A model generated the notes under the pieces. The model made no database searches, was not told where the DNA came from, and saw only the letters and a program-made list of their open reading frames with translations. Of a stretch of DNA of 64,000 nt, positions 51,652 to 61,250 are shown piece after piece. Position 1 is the first letter of the stretch, and the number at the start of each line of letters is the position of its first letter. The translations under genes were made by a program, and so were the position numbers. Source of the DNA: Mycobacterium kansasii ATCC 12478 (GTDB lineage Bacteria > Actinomycetota > Actinomycetes > Mycobacteriales > Mycobacteriaceae); contig NC_022663.1 in assembly GCF_000157895.3 (NCBI RefSeq), forward strand, positions 3,100,001 to 3,164,000. The letters run 5' to 3'.

Positions 51652-54600
51652 GCGCAGCCGCCATGATCGCCTTGTCCACATCCACTCCGTCGCGTTCGGC
51701 CTCGGTGATGGCTTGCAACACCCGTTTGTAGTCGCGGGGCATGACCTTGACGAAATGCCGCTGCTGCCCATGCCAGTCAGCCAGAATGCGCTGGCCGACC
51801 GGGGAATCGGTGGCATCGACGTGCGCCGCGATGATGCCCTGCAGGAAGTCCGCATCATCGGTGTCGAGCGTTTCGACGTCGACCATCTCGGTGTTCAGGT
51901 TGTCGGGTAGCTCGCCGTGCGGATCGTAGACATAGGCGATCCCGCCCGACATACCGGCGGCGAAGTTGCGGCCGGTACGACCCAGGATGACGACCCGGCC
52001 GCCGGTCATGTACTCGCACCCGTGATCGCCCACGCCCTCGACCACGGCATGCGCACCGGAATTGCGGACCGCGAACCGTTCACCGACCACGCCGCGCAGG
52101 AAGACCTCGCCGCTGGTGGCGCCGAACAGGATTACGTTGCCCCCGATGATGTTGTCTTCGGCGACATAGTCCGGCGGCGCGTTGTCCGACGGCCGCACCA
52201 CGATCCGGCCACCGGACAGTCCCTTGCCAACGTAGTCGTTGGCGTCGCCGTAGATGCGCAATGTGATCCCCTTGGGCACAAACGCACCAAAGCTGTTACC
52301 GGCCGACCCTTCGAATGTGATGTCGATGGTGCCGTCCGGCAAGCCTTGGCCACCATAGGCTTTCGTCACCTCGTGGCCGAGCATGGTGCCCACCGTGCGG
52401 TTGACGTTGCTGATAGTGGTCGAAAAACGAACGGGTGAACCGGAATCCAGCGCCTCGCGGCTCATCACGATCAGCTGCTGATCGAGCGCCTTGTCCAGGC
52501 CGTGATCCTGTCGCGAACTGCAGTACAGGTCCTGGTTCATGAACGCCGACTCGGGCTCATGCAATACCGGCGTCAGATCCAGGCGGTGCGCCTTCCAGTG
52601 GGCCCGCGCCAGGGTGGTGTCCAGCGATCCGACCTGGCCGACGGCCTCGTTGAAGGTGCGGAAGCCCAACTGCGCCATGTATTCCCGCACTTCTTCGGCG
52701 ATGAACATGAAGAAGTTCTCCACGAATTCGGCCTTGCCGGTGAACCGTTCCCGCAGTACCGGGTTCTGGGTGGCCACGCCGACCGGGCAGGTGTCCAGAT
52801 GGCACACCCGCATCATGATGCAGCCGGCCACCACCAGCGGCGCGGTGGAAAAGCCGAATTCCTCGGCGCCGAGCAACGCCGCGATCATCACGTCACGACC
52901 GGTCTTGAGCTGGCCGTCCACCTGGACCACGATCCGGTCGCGTAATCCGTTGAGCAGCAACGTCTGCTGTGTCTCGGCCAGGCCCAATTCCCACGGCGCG
53001 CCGGCATGCTTCATCGACGTCAGCGGGGTCGCCCCGGTACCGCCGTCGTGCCCCGAGATCAGGACCACGTCGGCGTGCGCCTTGGAGACACCCGCGGCCA
53101 CGGTGCCGACGCCGTTTTCGGAGACCAGCTTGACGTGCACCCGCGCGGACGGGTTGGCGTTCTTCAGGTCATAGATCAGCTGCGCCAGATCCTCGATGGA
53201 GTAGATGTCGTGATGCGGCGGCGGTGAAATGAGGCCCACCCCTGGCGTGGAATGCCGGACGTCGGCCACCCACGGGTAAACCTTGTGACCCGGAAGCTGG
53301 CCGCCCTCACCGGGTTTGGCGCCCTGGGCCATCTTGATCTGGATGTCGGTGCAGTTGGTCAGATAGTGCGAGGTGACACCGAAGCGGGCCGAGGCGACCT
53401 GCTTGATGGCGCTGCGGCGCCAATCCCCGTTGGCATCGCGCTCGAAACGGCGGACGTCCTCGCCGCCTTCACCGCTGTTGGAGCGGGCACCCAGCCGGTT
53501 CATCGCGATCGCCAGCGTCTCGTGCGCCTCCGCGGAGATCGAGCCGTAGCTCATCGCCCCCGTCGCGAAGCGCTTGACGATCTCGCTGGCGGGCTCGACC
53601 TCCTCCAGCGGCACCGGGGGCCGCACGCCCGCGCGGAACTTGAGCAGACCACGCAATGACGCCATCCGCTCGCTCTGGTCGTCGACCAGCCGGGTGTACT
53701 CCTTGAAAATCTTGAATTGCCCGGTCCGGGTGGCGTGCTGCAGCTTGAACACGGTCTCGGGGTTGAACAGGTGGTACTCGCCTTCCCGGCGCCACTGGTA
53801 CTCCCCGCCCACTTCGAGCTCGCGGTGTGCCCGTTCGTCCGGCCGGTCCAGGTAGGCCAGCGAGTGGCGACTGGCAACGTCTGCGGCGATGTCGTCCAGC
53901 GTGATGCCGCCGGTGGGGCAGGTCAGCCCGGTGAAGTACTCGTCGAGCACGTCCTCGGAGATGCCGACAGCCTGGAACAATTGCGCGCCGGTGTAGGACG
54001 CCAGCGTCGAAATGCCCATCTTGGACATCACTTTCAGCACGCCCTTGCCCGCGGCCTTGATGTAGTTGTTGAGCGCCTTCTTACGGTCGATACCGTCCCC
54101 GAGGCCTTCCAGGGCGCCCCGGTCGAGCATGTCTTCGATCGACTCGAAGGCCAGGTAGGGGTTTACCGCGGCGGCCCCGCAGCCCAGCAGCATCGCCATG
54201 TGGTGAACCTCGCGGGCGTCACCGGATTCCACCACCAGGCCCACATGGGTGCGGGTCCGTTCGCGCACGAGGTGGTGGTGCACCCCGGCGACGGCGAGCA
54301 GCGACGGTATCGGCGCCAGCTTCTCGTCGGAGTTGCGATCGGACAAAATGATGACTCGCGCACCGTCAGCGATCGCCGCCGACGCCTGAGCACGCACCTC
54401 GGCCAGTGCGGCCGCCAGTCCGGCACCACCCTCGGCAACCGGGTACAGACACCGAATGACCTTGGACCGCATGCCGTGTGGACGTCCGTTGACCTCGGTG
54501 TCCGGGTCGAGGTTGATCAGCTTGGCCAGCTCGTAGTTACGCAGGATCGGCTGCGGCAGCACGATCTGGTGACAGGAGTTCTCGTCCGGGTTCAGCAAGT

Positions 54601-56245
54601 CCCGCTCGCCGCCGGTGGTGCCCTGCAGGCTGGTCACCACCTCCTCACGGATGGCGTCCAGCGGTGGGTTGGTTACCTGGGCGAACAATTGATGGAAGTA
54701 GTCGTACAGCATCCGGGGACGCCGGGACAGCACGGCGATCGGCGTATCGGTGCCCATCGAACCGATCGGCTCCGCACCGGTCCGGACCATGGGCGCCACC
54801 AGCAGGTTCAGTTCCTCGTAGGTGTAACCGAAGGTCAACTGCCGCACCACCAGCCGATCGTGGGGCATCCGCAGGTATTTGCCCGCCGGTAATGCGTCCA
54901 GCGGAACCAGGTTGCGGTCCAGCCATTCCTGATAGGGATGCTCGGCTGCCAGTTCGGCCTTGATCTCCTCGTCGGAGACGATGCGGCCTTGCGCGGTGTC
55001 GACCAGGAACATCCGGCCCGGCTGCAACCGCATCCGGCGGACCACCGTCGACGGGTCGAGATCCAGCACGCCAGCCTCGGAGGCCATCACCACCAGGCCG
55101 TCGTCGGTAACCCAGATCCGCGACGGTCGCAGGCCGTTGCGGTCCAGCACCGCGCCCACGACGGTGCCGTCGGTGAACGTCATCGACGCCGGGCCATCCC
55201 ACGGCTCCATCAACGAAGCGTGGTACTGGTAGAACGCCCGGCGCGCGGGGTCCATGCTCTCGTGGCGTTCCCAAGCCTCGGGAATCATCATGAGCACCGC
55301 GTGGGCCAGGCTCCGGCCACCCAGATGCAGCAGCTCCAGGACCTCATCGAAGCGGGCGGTGTCCGAAGCACCGGGGGTGCAGATGGGAAACAGCTTCTGC
55401 ACGTCGGCTTCCGACCCGAAAATGTCGGTTTTGACCAACGCCTCGCGGGCGCGCATCCAGTTCTCGTTGCCGGTGACGGTGTTGATCTCGCCGTTGTGGG
55501 CGATGCGCCGGAACGGATGCGCCAGCGGCCAGGACGGGAAGGTGTTGGTGGAGAACCGCGAGTGCACGATACCCAGGGCGCTGGTCAGCCGGTCGTCCTG
55601 CAGATCGAGGTAGAACGCCTTGAGCTGCGGCGTGGTGAGCATGCCCTTGTAGACGAAGGTCTGGCCGGACAGGCTGGGAAAGTAGACGGTCTCCCGGCCG
55701 GGACCGTCCTGGCCGGGGCCTTTGGTGCCGAGTTCATGCTCGGCACGCTTGCGAATTACGTAGGCACGGCGCTCCAGCGTCATGCCGGAGGCACCCGCCA
55801 TGAAAACCTGACGGAAGGTGGGCATCGCGTCGCGGGACAGGGCACCCAGGGACGAGTCGTCGGTGGGCACGTTCCGCCAGCCCAGCACGTGCAAGCCCTC
55901 GGCCTCGGCGATCTTCTCCACCGCAGCGCAGGCAGCTGAAGCATCCTTGGACGACTGCGGCAAGAAGGCAATACCGGTGGCGTAACTACCCGGAGCCGGC
56001 AACTCGAAGTCGACGACTTCTCGCAGGAACGCGTCCGGCACCTGAATGAGGATGCCCGCGCCGTCGCCGCTGCGCGGCTCGGCGCCGGCGGCACCGCGAT
56101 GTTCGAGGTTGAGCAGCGCAGTAATCGCCTTGTCCACAATGTCGCGGCTACGCCGGCCGTGCATGTCGACGACCATGGCTACCCCGCACGAATCGTGTTC
56201 GAATGCGGGGTTGTATAGCCCGACGCGCTTGGGCGCCATACCCAC
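51644..56245 (-). CDS. gltB: Glutamate synthase large subunit
   Basis: Large subunit (Rv3859c) of NADPH-GOGAT, making two glutamates from glutamine and 2-oxoglutarate. 1533 aa. The N-terminal glutamine amidotransferase has the catalytic Cys20 in FEHDSCGVAMVVDM after a short propeptide. Central and FMN/synthase domains follow with LISGHDGGTGATPLTSMKHA. The 3Fe-4S cluster region is CIMMRVCHLDTCPVGVATQ. The C-terminal beta-helix starts near FEGSAGNSFGAFVPKG. Divergent from the MinD-like gene. Confidence 0.97.
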   Translation of the reverse strand: MGMAPKRVGLYNPAFEHDSCGVAMVVDMHGRRSRDIVDKAITALLNLEHRGAAGAEPRSGDGAGILIQVPDAFLREVVDFELPAPGSYATGIAFLPQSSKDASAACAAVEKIAEAEGLHVLGWRNVPTDDSSLGALSRDAMPTFRQVFMAGASGMTLERRAYVIRKRAEHELGTKGPGQDGPGRETVYFPSLSGQTFVYKGMLTTPQLKAFYLDLQDDRLTSALGIVHSRFSTNTFPSWPLAHPFRRIAHNGEINTVTGNENWMRAREALVKTDIFGSEADVQKLFPICTPGASDTARFDEVLELLHLGGRSLAHAVLMMIPEAWERHESMDPARRAFYQYHASLMEPWDGPASMTFTDGTVVGAVLDRNGLRPSRIWVTDDGLVVMASEAGVLDLDPSTVVRRMRLQPGRMFLVDTAQGRIVSDEEIKAELAAEHPYQEWLDRNLVPLDALPAGKYLRMPHDRLVVRQLTFGYTYEELNLLVAPMVRTGAEPIGSMGTDTPIAVLSRRPRMLYDYFHQLFAQVTNPPLDAIREEVVTSLQGTTGGERDLLNPDENSCHQIVLPQPILRNYELAKLINLDPDTEVNGRPHGMRSKVIRCLYPVAEGGAGLAAALAEVRAQASAAIADGARVIILSDRNSDEKLAPIPSLLAVAGVHHHLVRERTRTHVGLVVESGDAREVHHMAMLLGCGAAAVNPYLAFESIEDMLDRGALEGLGDGIDRKKALNNYIKAAGKGVLKVMSKMGISTLASYTGAQLFQAVGISEDVLDEYFTGLTCPTGGITLDDIAADVASRHSLAYLDRPDERAHRELEVGGEYQWRREGEYHLFNPETVFKLQHATRTGQFKIFKEYTRLVDDQSERMASLRGLLKFRAGVRPPVPLEEVEPASEIVKRFATGAMSYGSISAEAHETLAIAMNRLGARSNSGEGGEDVRRFERDANGDWRRSAIKQVASARFGVTSHYLTNCTDIQIKMAQGAKPGEGGQLPGHKVYPWVADVRHSTPGVGLISPPPHHDIYSIEDLAQLIYDLKNANPSARVHVKLVSENGVGTVAAGVSKAHADVVLISGHDGGTGATPLTSMKHAGAPWELGLAETQQTLLLNGLRDRIVVQVDGQLKTGRDVMIAALLGAEEFGFSTAPLVVAGCIMMRVCHLDTCPVGVATQNPVLRERFTGKAEFVENFFMFIAEEVREYMAQLGFRTFNEAVGQVGSLDTTLARAHWKAHRLDLTPVLHEPESAFMNQDLYCSSRQDHGLDKALDQQLIVMSREALDSGSPVRFSTTISNVNRTVGTMLGHEVTKAYGGQGLPDGTIDITFEGSAGNSFGAFVPKGITLRIYGDANDYVGKGLSGGRIVVRPSDNAPPDYVAEDNIIGGNVILFGATSGEVFLRGVVGERFAVRNSGAHAVVEGVGDHGCEYMTGGRVVILGRTGRNFAAGMSGGIAYVYDPHGELPDNLNTEMVDVETLDTDDADFLQGIIAAHVDATDSPVGQRILADWHGQQRHFVKVMPRDYKRVLQAITEAERDGVDVDKAIMAAAHG

Positions 56246-56944
56246 CTAACCCTTCAGCAGACTTTCCTGCGCGGCCTAACCAGCAGCTCCGACGGCGCCA
56301 TGCCGTGACGTTGCGGGCGTTGACCCCTCCGGTCTTGTCGATAGGCTGTCCGTCCAGCGGAATGATCAGGCCGGGGATTCGTCCGTGCAGCGCTGAACGG
56401 TGCCCCGGTACCGATCTCGACAAGTCGTAAAACGATATGACAATACCCGCCTGACATGCCAACTTCCTCAATGGTAACCCGCCCGCCGGCCGTGCCGTAG
56501 GTGCCGCGGGACCGGCCTCCGACGACATCCTCACCTGCCGTTTTGGGACCGCGAACCCGTACCGTCGCCCGTCTCCGAAGTGCTGCCGGTGGCCACAGTA
56601 ACTACTTAGACCAATTTGCTGGCGAGGCCGGCCAGCACTCACAACCGCCATGGTTAGGCGCTCGCACAGCCGTCACACCGGTAACACGCTCGCTGATAAA
56701 GCATGGCAGCCATGTTGCGGAAATTGCGGGGTCAGGCGTCGACGGCCCGAGGAAAGCGCTGCGGCAGTGACTGCGCGGCTCGCCGTCGAGTTTGCACAAT
56801 ACTAATAGGAGTCTAAAACCGGCCGTGACAGGCCGGGCGAGAACGAGCCTGGTCCAGCAGGTGAGCCAGCCGGACCGGTGCTCGATACTAGGACGGATAC
56901 TGGTCGGTGTCCGGCGTTGGTAGTCCGACTCGACTGAGGAGCTT
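56246..56944. other. Long divergent intergenic region gltB/ESX-related gene
   Basis: About 700 bp between the divergent starts of gltB and the MinD-like gene. It must hold the gltB promoter and leader. I found no coding frame or known riboswitch. A small hairpin CCGGCC-GTGACA-GGCCGG near 56819-56836 lies about 110 bp before the MinD-like start and could be structural. Confidence 0.45.
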
Positions 56945-58486
56945 ATGAACGAGCGCGACGAATTCCTCCGGGACCGGATGCGGCCGGCTCGGCCCGCCGC
57001 CGCATCCGGCAGCAGCCAGACCGGTTCGCAGTCCGGAGTTCCGCATTCGGCGCCCTCGCGGGCCTCGGTGGCTCCTCCTCGCGCGTCTGGGCCGCATCCA
57101 GCCGCCCCGCCGCGCCCACCGACATCTCAGCCACCGCATCCCCCGGCGCCCCCGCAGCCGGCTGCTTCTCGCGTTTCCGGGCCCCATCCATCCGCGCCGC
57201 GCCCACCGACATCTCAGCCACCGCATCCCCCGGCGCCCATGCAGCCGCCGGCTGCTTCTCGCGGTTCCGGACCCCACCCACCCGCGCCGCGCCCATCGAC
57301 ATCTCAGCCACCGCATCCCCCGGCGCTCGCAGATGGCCCGACGGCGCCGCCACCGCCGGCTCCAGTCCAACCCACGCGCCTTACGGGACCGGCTCAGCCA
57401 CGACCGGACATACCGCAATCCGCGACACCGCCGCACCAGCCGATGCGCCCGCTCGCGCCGCCTGATCCGGCGCGGAAGCCGCCGCAATCCGCACCATCCG
57501 ATGTCCCGATTCCACCGAGGGTTCGGGCCGAGCGCGCCGTCATACCGGCAACCGGTTCCCGGGGTGGACCCGCCGACCACGGCTGGCGACGCCTCGTTCG
57601 GGTGGTGTCCTTCGGCCTGGTCAATCCCGGACCGTCCGCCGCGCAACGCGAGGCAGCCGATTTCGAAGCCGCCATACGAACCGCCCTACGCGGTAGCCAC
57701 AAGGTCGGCGTCCTGGGCAAGGGCGGCGTCGGCAAGACCTCGGTCGCGGCCAGCATCGGATCCATTTTCGCCGAACTGCGGCAGCCGGACCGCGTGGTGG
57801 CGATCGACGCCGATACCGCCTTCGGCCGGTTGAGCAGCAGGATCGATCCGGCCGCACATGGGTCGTTCTGGGATCTGACCGCAGCCAAAGACCTGCCGTC
57901 GTTCGCCGACATAGTCGCTCGGCTGGGCCGTAACTCCGTGGGCCTGCATGTGCTACCCGGCGAACCTATGGCCGGGGCGCGCAGGGTGCTCGACCCTGCG
58001 ATCTACCGGGAGGCCGTGCTGCGGCTGGACCGCCATTTCGCGATCTCGGTGATCGACTGCGGTTCGACGATGGACGCCCCACTGACCCAGGAAGTGCTGC
58101 GCGACCTCGATGCGCTGATAGTGGTGTCCTCGCCGTGGGCGGACGGCGCCTCCGCTGCGGCCAAGACCATGGAGTGGCTATCGGACCGCAGGCTGACGGA
58201 TCTGTTGCGGCGCAGCGTCGTGGTGCTCAACGACTCCGATGGCCATTCCGACAAACGCACCCGCTCGGTGCTTGCCCGCGAGTTCGTCGAGCACGGGCAG
58301 CGGGTGGTCGAGGTGCCCTTCGATCCACATCTGCGGCCAGGCGGCGTCATCGACGTGCGCCACGAGCTGGCGCCGGCGACGCGGCTGAAATTGCTGCAGA
58401 TCGCGGCGATCATCGTGGAGTATTTCGCATCGGGACCCGCCGAGCGCCGAGCCCCCCGCCCCGAGGCGGCGACGCCGGCGCACTGA
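56945..58486 (+). CDS. MinD/ParA-like ATPase with proline-rich repeats (ESX-1-associated)
   Basis: Counterpart of Rv3860, 513 aa. Residues 1-200 are Pro/Ala/Ser-rich and disordered with three ~29-aa repeats (SGPHPxAPRPPTSQPPHPPAP at residues 48-128). The C-terminal 300 residues are a SIMIBI ATPase: deviant Walker A VLGKGGVGKTSVA, Walker-like AIDADTAFGRLSS, and IDCGSTMD. Related ESX-1 protein EspI (Rv3876) has the same layout. It may help secretion or positioning of the ESX-1 machine at the pole. Length in M. tuberculosis is shorter, mostly because of the repeats. Confidence 0.85.
   Translation: MNERDEFLRDRMRPARPAAASGSSQTGSQSGVPHSAPSRASVAPPRASGPHPAAPPRPPTSQPPHPPAPPQPAASRVSGPHPSAPRPPTSQPPHPPAPMQPPAASRGSGPHPPAPRPSTSQPPHPPALADGPTAPPPPAPVQPTRLTGPAQPRPDIPQSATPPHQPMRPLAPPDPARKPPQSAPSDVPIPPRVRAERAVIPATGSRGGPADHGWRRLVRVVSFGLVNPGPSAAQREAADFEAAIRTALRGSHKVGVLGKGGVGKTSVAASIGSIFAELRQPDRVVAIDADTAFGRLSSRIDPAAHGSFWDLTAAKDLPSFADIVARLGRNSVGLHVLPGEPMAGARRVLDPAIYREAVLRLDRHFAISVIDCGSTMDAPLTQEVLRDLDALIVVSSPWADGASAAAKTMEWLSDRRLTDLLRRSVVVLNDSDGHSDKRTRSVLAREFVEHGQRVVEVPFDPHLRPGGVIDVRHELAPATRLKLLQIAAIIVEYFASGPAERRAPRPEAATPAH
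57086..57328 (+). repeat. Three ~87-bp repeats in the MinD-like gene
   Basis: Three consecutive copies encode SGPHP-x-APRPPTSQPPHPPAP plus a linker (PPAASRG, QPAASRV). Nucleotide identity between copies is high (for example GCCCACCGACATCTCAGCCA recurs). The array is the likely reason for length variation of this protein between strains. Confidence 0.9.
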
Positions 58487-58498
58487 CCGCCGGCGGGC

Positions 58499-58918
58499 TC
58501 AGCCCGACTCGGCTGCCCGCTTCAGGCCGTCGCTTTCCATGTCGACATACGACCGAACCCGCGAACCCGCGGTGCGGCCGGCCAACCACGCCAATGGTCC
58601 GGTCATGATCAATTCGAGCGTGGTGCGCACCCCGTCCCCGTCTTCGTCGATGCGATGCACCGCCTCGACCGAAAGACCGGGCTGGGTTGCCACCCAGGTG
58701 AACGTGCGCATCGGCTGCAGTTTGGTGACCGTCCACACCATCGGTCGACCTTTCGGCTGGGTCACCCGGTACCGGCTGCCCACGGCCAATGGACCGGTTT
58801 CCAGGCGCTCGATCTCGCGCATGGACTTCGTCCAGGCCGGCCAACCCTCGACGTCGACGAGCAATTCCCATACCCGTGCAGCCGGCGCGTGCACGATTTC
58901 CTCACGTATGTACCGCAT
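58499..58918 (-). CDS. SRPBCC (polyketide cyclase/START-like) protein
   Basis: 139 aa. START-like hallmarks: an N-terminal beta strand with IVHAPAARVWELLVDVEGWPAW, PLAVGSRYRVTQPKGRPMVW, and a C-terminal helix WLAGRTAGSRVRSYVDMESDGLKRAA. A small hydrophobic-ligand-binding fold; ligand unknown. It lies between the MinD-like gene (convergent, 12 bp apart) and whiB6. M. tuberculosis has the unrelated small Rv3861 here. Confidence 0.85.
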   Translation of the reverse strand: MRYIREEIVHAPAARVWELLVDVEGWPAWTKSMREIERLETGPLAVGSRYRVTQPKGRPMVWTVTKLQPMRTFTWVATQPGLSVEAVHRIDEDGDGVRTTLELIMTGPLAWLAGRTAGSRVRSYVDMESDGLKRAAESG

Positions 58919-59052
58919 CCGCCACCTCCCTTTCGACCGGCATCATCGCACCGACGAGCCGGATGACTCCGGGTGGCCCGGAACGGTAGGCGGTCGAATC
59001 ACGGTCAGGGCGGCCGTCTTTGCCGCTTGCCGGCGGGCAGCGCATAACGAAA

Positions 59053-59086
59053 ACAGCGCGAGAAATCTTTCGATTTCTCGCGCTGT
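59053..59086 (-). terminator. Rho-independent terminator after whiB6
   Basis: Perfect 15-bp inverted repeat ACAGCGCGAGAAATC / GATTTCTCGCGCTGT with a 4-base loop. Read on the reverse strand, the stem is followed by TTTTCGTT, a typical U-rich end. It is 73 bp past the whiB6 stop and should end that transcript before the SRPBCC gene. Confidence 0.9.
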
Positions 59087-59158
59087 CTACGTGTGGCAAC
59101 AACTGACCGCCCACCGCACCGCAGACCCCTCGAAGCAGCGGCTCGGATCGCGGCAGTC

Positions 59159-59446
59159 TTATGCCGATTGGGCGACCACCCGCTCGCGCACGGGGTAACC
59201 GTTGCGCTCAGCCAGCGACCGCAGCTGGCCCAGCGCGAACGCCCGGGCCCGGCCCGACTCAGGAATTACCACACCGGCCCAAAGACCTTCCGCGCCAGGG
59301 GATTCGACGGCGTCCCGGGCGCACGCCCAGCGCCGCGGGCAGGCCCGGCACATCGCCTTGGCCTCGTTGTCGGGTGTCGTTGTCCAGCGGTCGGGGTCCT
59401 GCGTGCAGACGCCCAGCGGGACCTCGTACAGAGCCGTTGCGGTCAT
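59159..59446 (-). CDS. whiB6: Redox-sensing Wbl regulator WhiB6
   Basis: 95 aa from ATG 59446 (GAGGAGCGCAACG upstream), counterpart of Rv3862c, an iron-sulfur-cluster regulator that controls ESX-1 genes. The four cluster Cys are Cys14, Cys33, Cys36 and Cys42 (AMCRACPRRWAC), the Wbl pattern. The turn region GLWAGVVIP stands for the G[IV]WGG motif. The C-terminal basic region (RARAFALGQLR) binds DNA. M. tuberculosis WhiB6 is longer at its N-terminus (about 116 aa). Confidence 0.95.
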   Translation of the reverse strand: MTATALYEVPLGVCTQDPDRWTTTPDNEAKAMCRACPRRWACARDAVESPGAEGLWAGVVIPESGRARAFALGQLRSLAERNGYPVRERVVAQSA

Positions 59447-59913
59447 ATCGTTGCGCTCCTCTTAAAGCGTTGCAGGTCGGTCGCCTCCCGAGCAGTAGCG
59501 TATAGCACTAACCGTTGCAGTGCAACAGTTGGACCGGGCGGTCCCCGCCGAAGCGCGCTACGGCTACCCCGAGCGGTTCCTCCGGAAGTCGCCGATTAGT
59601 GCCCCCAACTGGCCTTACGTTCGGAAGGCGGGGTGATCCCGACGGCAGGCCGACATCCAAACCGCGCTAACCCATTGCGCAAACCGTTACGGCTTGCAAT
59701 ACTTCTGCGGGGTGGAACCGTAGCGTTTACCGCGGTTCCGCTGCAGCAGTACCCGGCGCCGACCCCCTGCGGCCATGGTCCGAAAAACGTAGCGAAAGCG
59801 TAGCGTTGGAAGGGCGCAACGGTTAGGATGGTGGTCGGCGGAAGGCGTGTCCTGCTGCCCGCACCAGTACCCGTCAGCCAGACGAGCCCCGGAAGAGCGA
59901 GGAAGCGACGCAG
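59447..59913. promoter_or_regulatory. Divergent control region whiB6/FHA gene
   Basis: About 467 bp between the divergent starts. A short perfect inverted repeat GTTGCA-G-TGCAAC lies at 59514-59526, some 70 bp before whiB6, and CGTAGCG is repeated near 59717, 59789 and 59800. In M. tuberculosis this promoter is controlled by PhoP and EspR. No coding frame was recognised. Confidence 0.55.
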
Positions 59914-61017
59914 ATGCCCAACGCCGATTCACCTGTCGGGCCGGCTCTGCTGGCCGCCCACAGCGGCGAACCGTCGCACGCGATCGCCCCCGACCGGGAT
60001 GTCGTGACCATCGGTCGCACACCCCGAGCCGGCGTCCAGATTGATGATCCGGACGTTTCGCAGGCACATCTGCGCGCAGTGTCCGAAGATGGACCGTGGC
60101 GCATCCTCGGCAGCAGCCCGAGCGGTATGTTCGTCGACGGACGACGCAAAGGATCTGTGACCGTCAGCGACAAGACCATCGTCCGGTTCGGCGATCCCAC
60201 TGGAGGCAAGGCGTTGACGTTCGAAGTCGTCAGGCCGTCGAATTCGCCTGAAGAGCAGCGCCGTGAACAACGACCGGCGGACCAGTCGGATGGCCAGTCC
60301 AGCGAACCCGATCCCGGCGTGGTCCGCGCCGGTGCGGCCGCGGCGGCAAGACGGCGTGAGCTCGACATCAGTCAGCGCAGCCTTGCAGCCGACGGGATCA
60401 TCAATGCGGGCGCATTGATCGCCTTCGAGAAAGGCCGTAGCTGGCCGCGGGAACGGACCCGGGCCAAGCTCGAGGAAGTGCTGCAATGGCCGCCCGGGAC
60501 CATCGCCCGGATCCGCCAGGGCGAGCCCGCCGGCCAGCCGGCGATATCGGCCTCCGAGGCAGATGCCGAGGCGGAGCCCGCCGAGGGCCCGGCATCGTTG
60601 ATCGCGCAGGCGGTGGCGGCGGCCATCGATACCTGCAGCCTGGCCATCGCCGCGTTACCGCCGCCCGAGGACCCCGAGTTCACCGAGCGGGCAGCGCCGA
60701 TCCTCGCCGATTTGCGCCAACTCGAGGCCATCGCCGTACAGGCGACTCGCATCAGTCGTATTACCCCCGAACTGATCAGGGCACTGGGCGCGGTGCGCCG
60801 TTACCACGACAAATTGATGACGCTGGGGGCCACCGCCCCGGGGGCCACGCTGGCGCAGCGTTTATATGCCGCGCGCCGGCGGGCCAATCTTTCCGCTTCC
60901 GAAACTGCACAGGCAGCCGGAGTGGCAGAAGAAATGATTGTCCGCGCCGAAGCCGAGGAAGCTTTGCCAGCCGAAGCCGCCGAGGCAATCGAAGCGCTTA
61001 TCCGTCAAATCAATTGA
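59914..61017 (+). CDS. FHA-domain protein with helix-turn-helix parts (Rv3863-like)
   Basis: 367 aa. Residues 15-106 form an FHA-like phosphopeptide-binding domain (VVTIGRTPRAGVQIDDPDVSQAHLRA, with GR at 34-35, S50 and H53). A linker is followed by an HTH-type region (ELDISQRSLAADGIINAGALIAFEKGRSWPRERTRAKLEEVL), and another similar region near the C-terminus (YAARRRANLSASETAQAAGVAEEMI). It thus resembles a regulator reading a Ser/Thr-phosphorylation signal next to the ESX-1 genes. M. tuberculosis Rv3863 is slightly longer. Confidence 0.8.
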   Translation: MPNADSPVGPALLAAHSGEPSHAIAPDRDVVTIGRTPRAGVQIDDPDVSQAHLRAVSEDGPWRILGSSPSGMFVDGRRKGSVTVSDKTIVRFGDPTGGKALTFEVVRPSNSPEEQRREQRPADQSDGQSSEPDPGVVRAGAAAAARRRELDISQRSLAADGIINAGALIAFEKGRSWPRERTRAKLEEVLQWPPGTIARIRQGEPAGQPAISASEADAEAEPAEGPASLIAQAVAAAIDTCSLAIAALPPPEDPEFTERAAPILADLRQLEAIAVQATRISRITPELIRALGAVRRYHDKLMTLGATAPGATLAQRLYAARRRANLSASETAQAAGVAEEMIVRAEAEEALPAEAAEAIEALIRQIN

Positions 61018-61201
61018 GTCGACTCCGGGGGCCGTAACACAATGGAGCGCTCGAGTTCAATCGTCCGGGGAACGGCACCGTCGCCCGGTCGGCCGGTTAT
61101 GCGGTCGCGTCGCGCGCCGCGCGCGAAATCGCCCGGCTCACCAAAAAATTCGTGCATCTACCGCCACCACAGCGCTGCTAAGCTCAACGTGCGGTGTAAA
61201 G

Positions 61202-61221
61202 GTGCACAAAAGTCAGTGCAC
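61202..61221 (+). promoter_or_regulatory. Paired GTGCAC motifs upstream of espE
   Basis: GTGCAC at 61202 and 61216, 8 bases apart, about 30-49 bp before the espE ATG. Each half is itself palindromic. A regulator or RNA structure could bind, but none is identified. The ribosome site GAGGAAAG lies downstream of the pair. Confidence 0.4.
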
Positions 61222-61250
61222 AGGATCAGCGAGTGTGAGGAAAGACGTAA

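Noticed and set aside
53717..54892. 391-codon forward frame inside gltB
   Set aside because: Antisense to gltB; high V/Q/H content typical of GC-skewed mirror frames.
56501..56770. 89-codon forward frame in the gltB upstream region
   Set aside because: No motif, no ribosome site and low-complexity composition.
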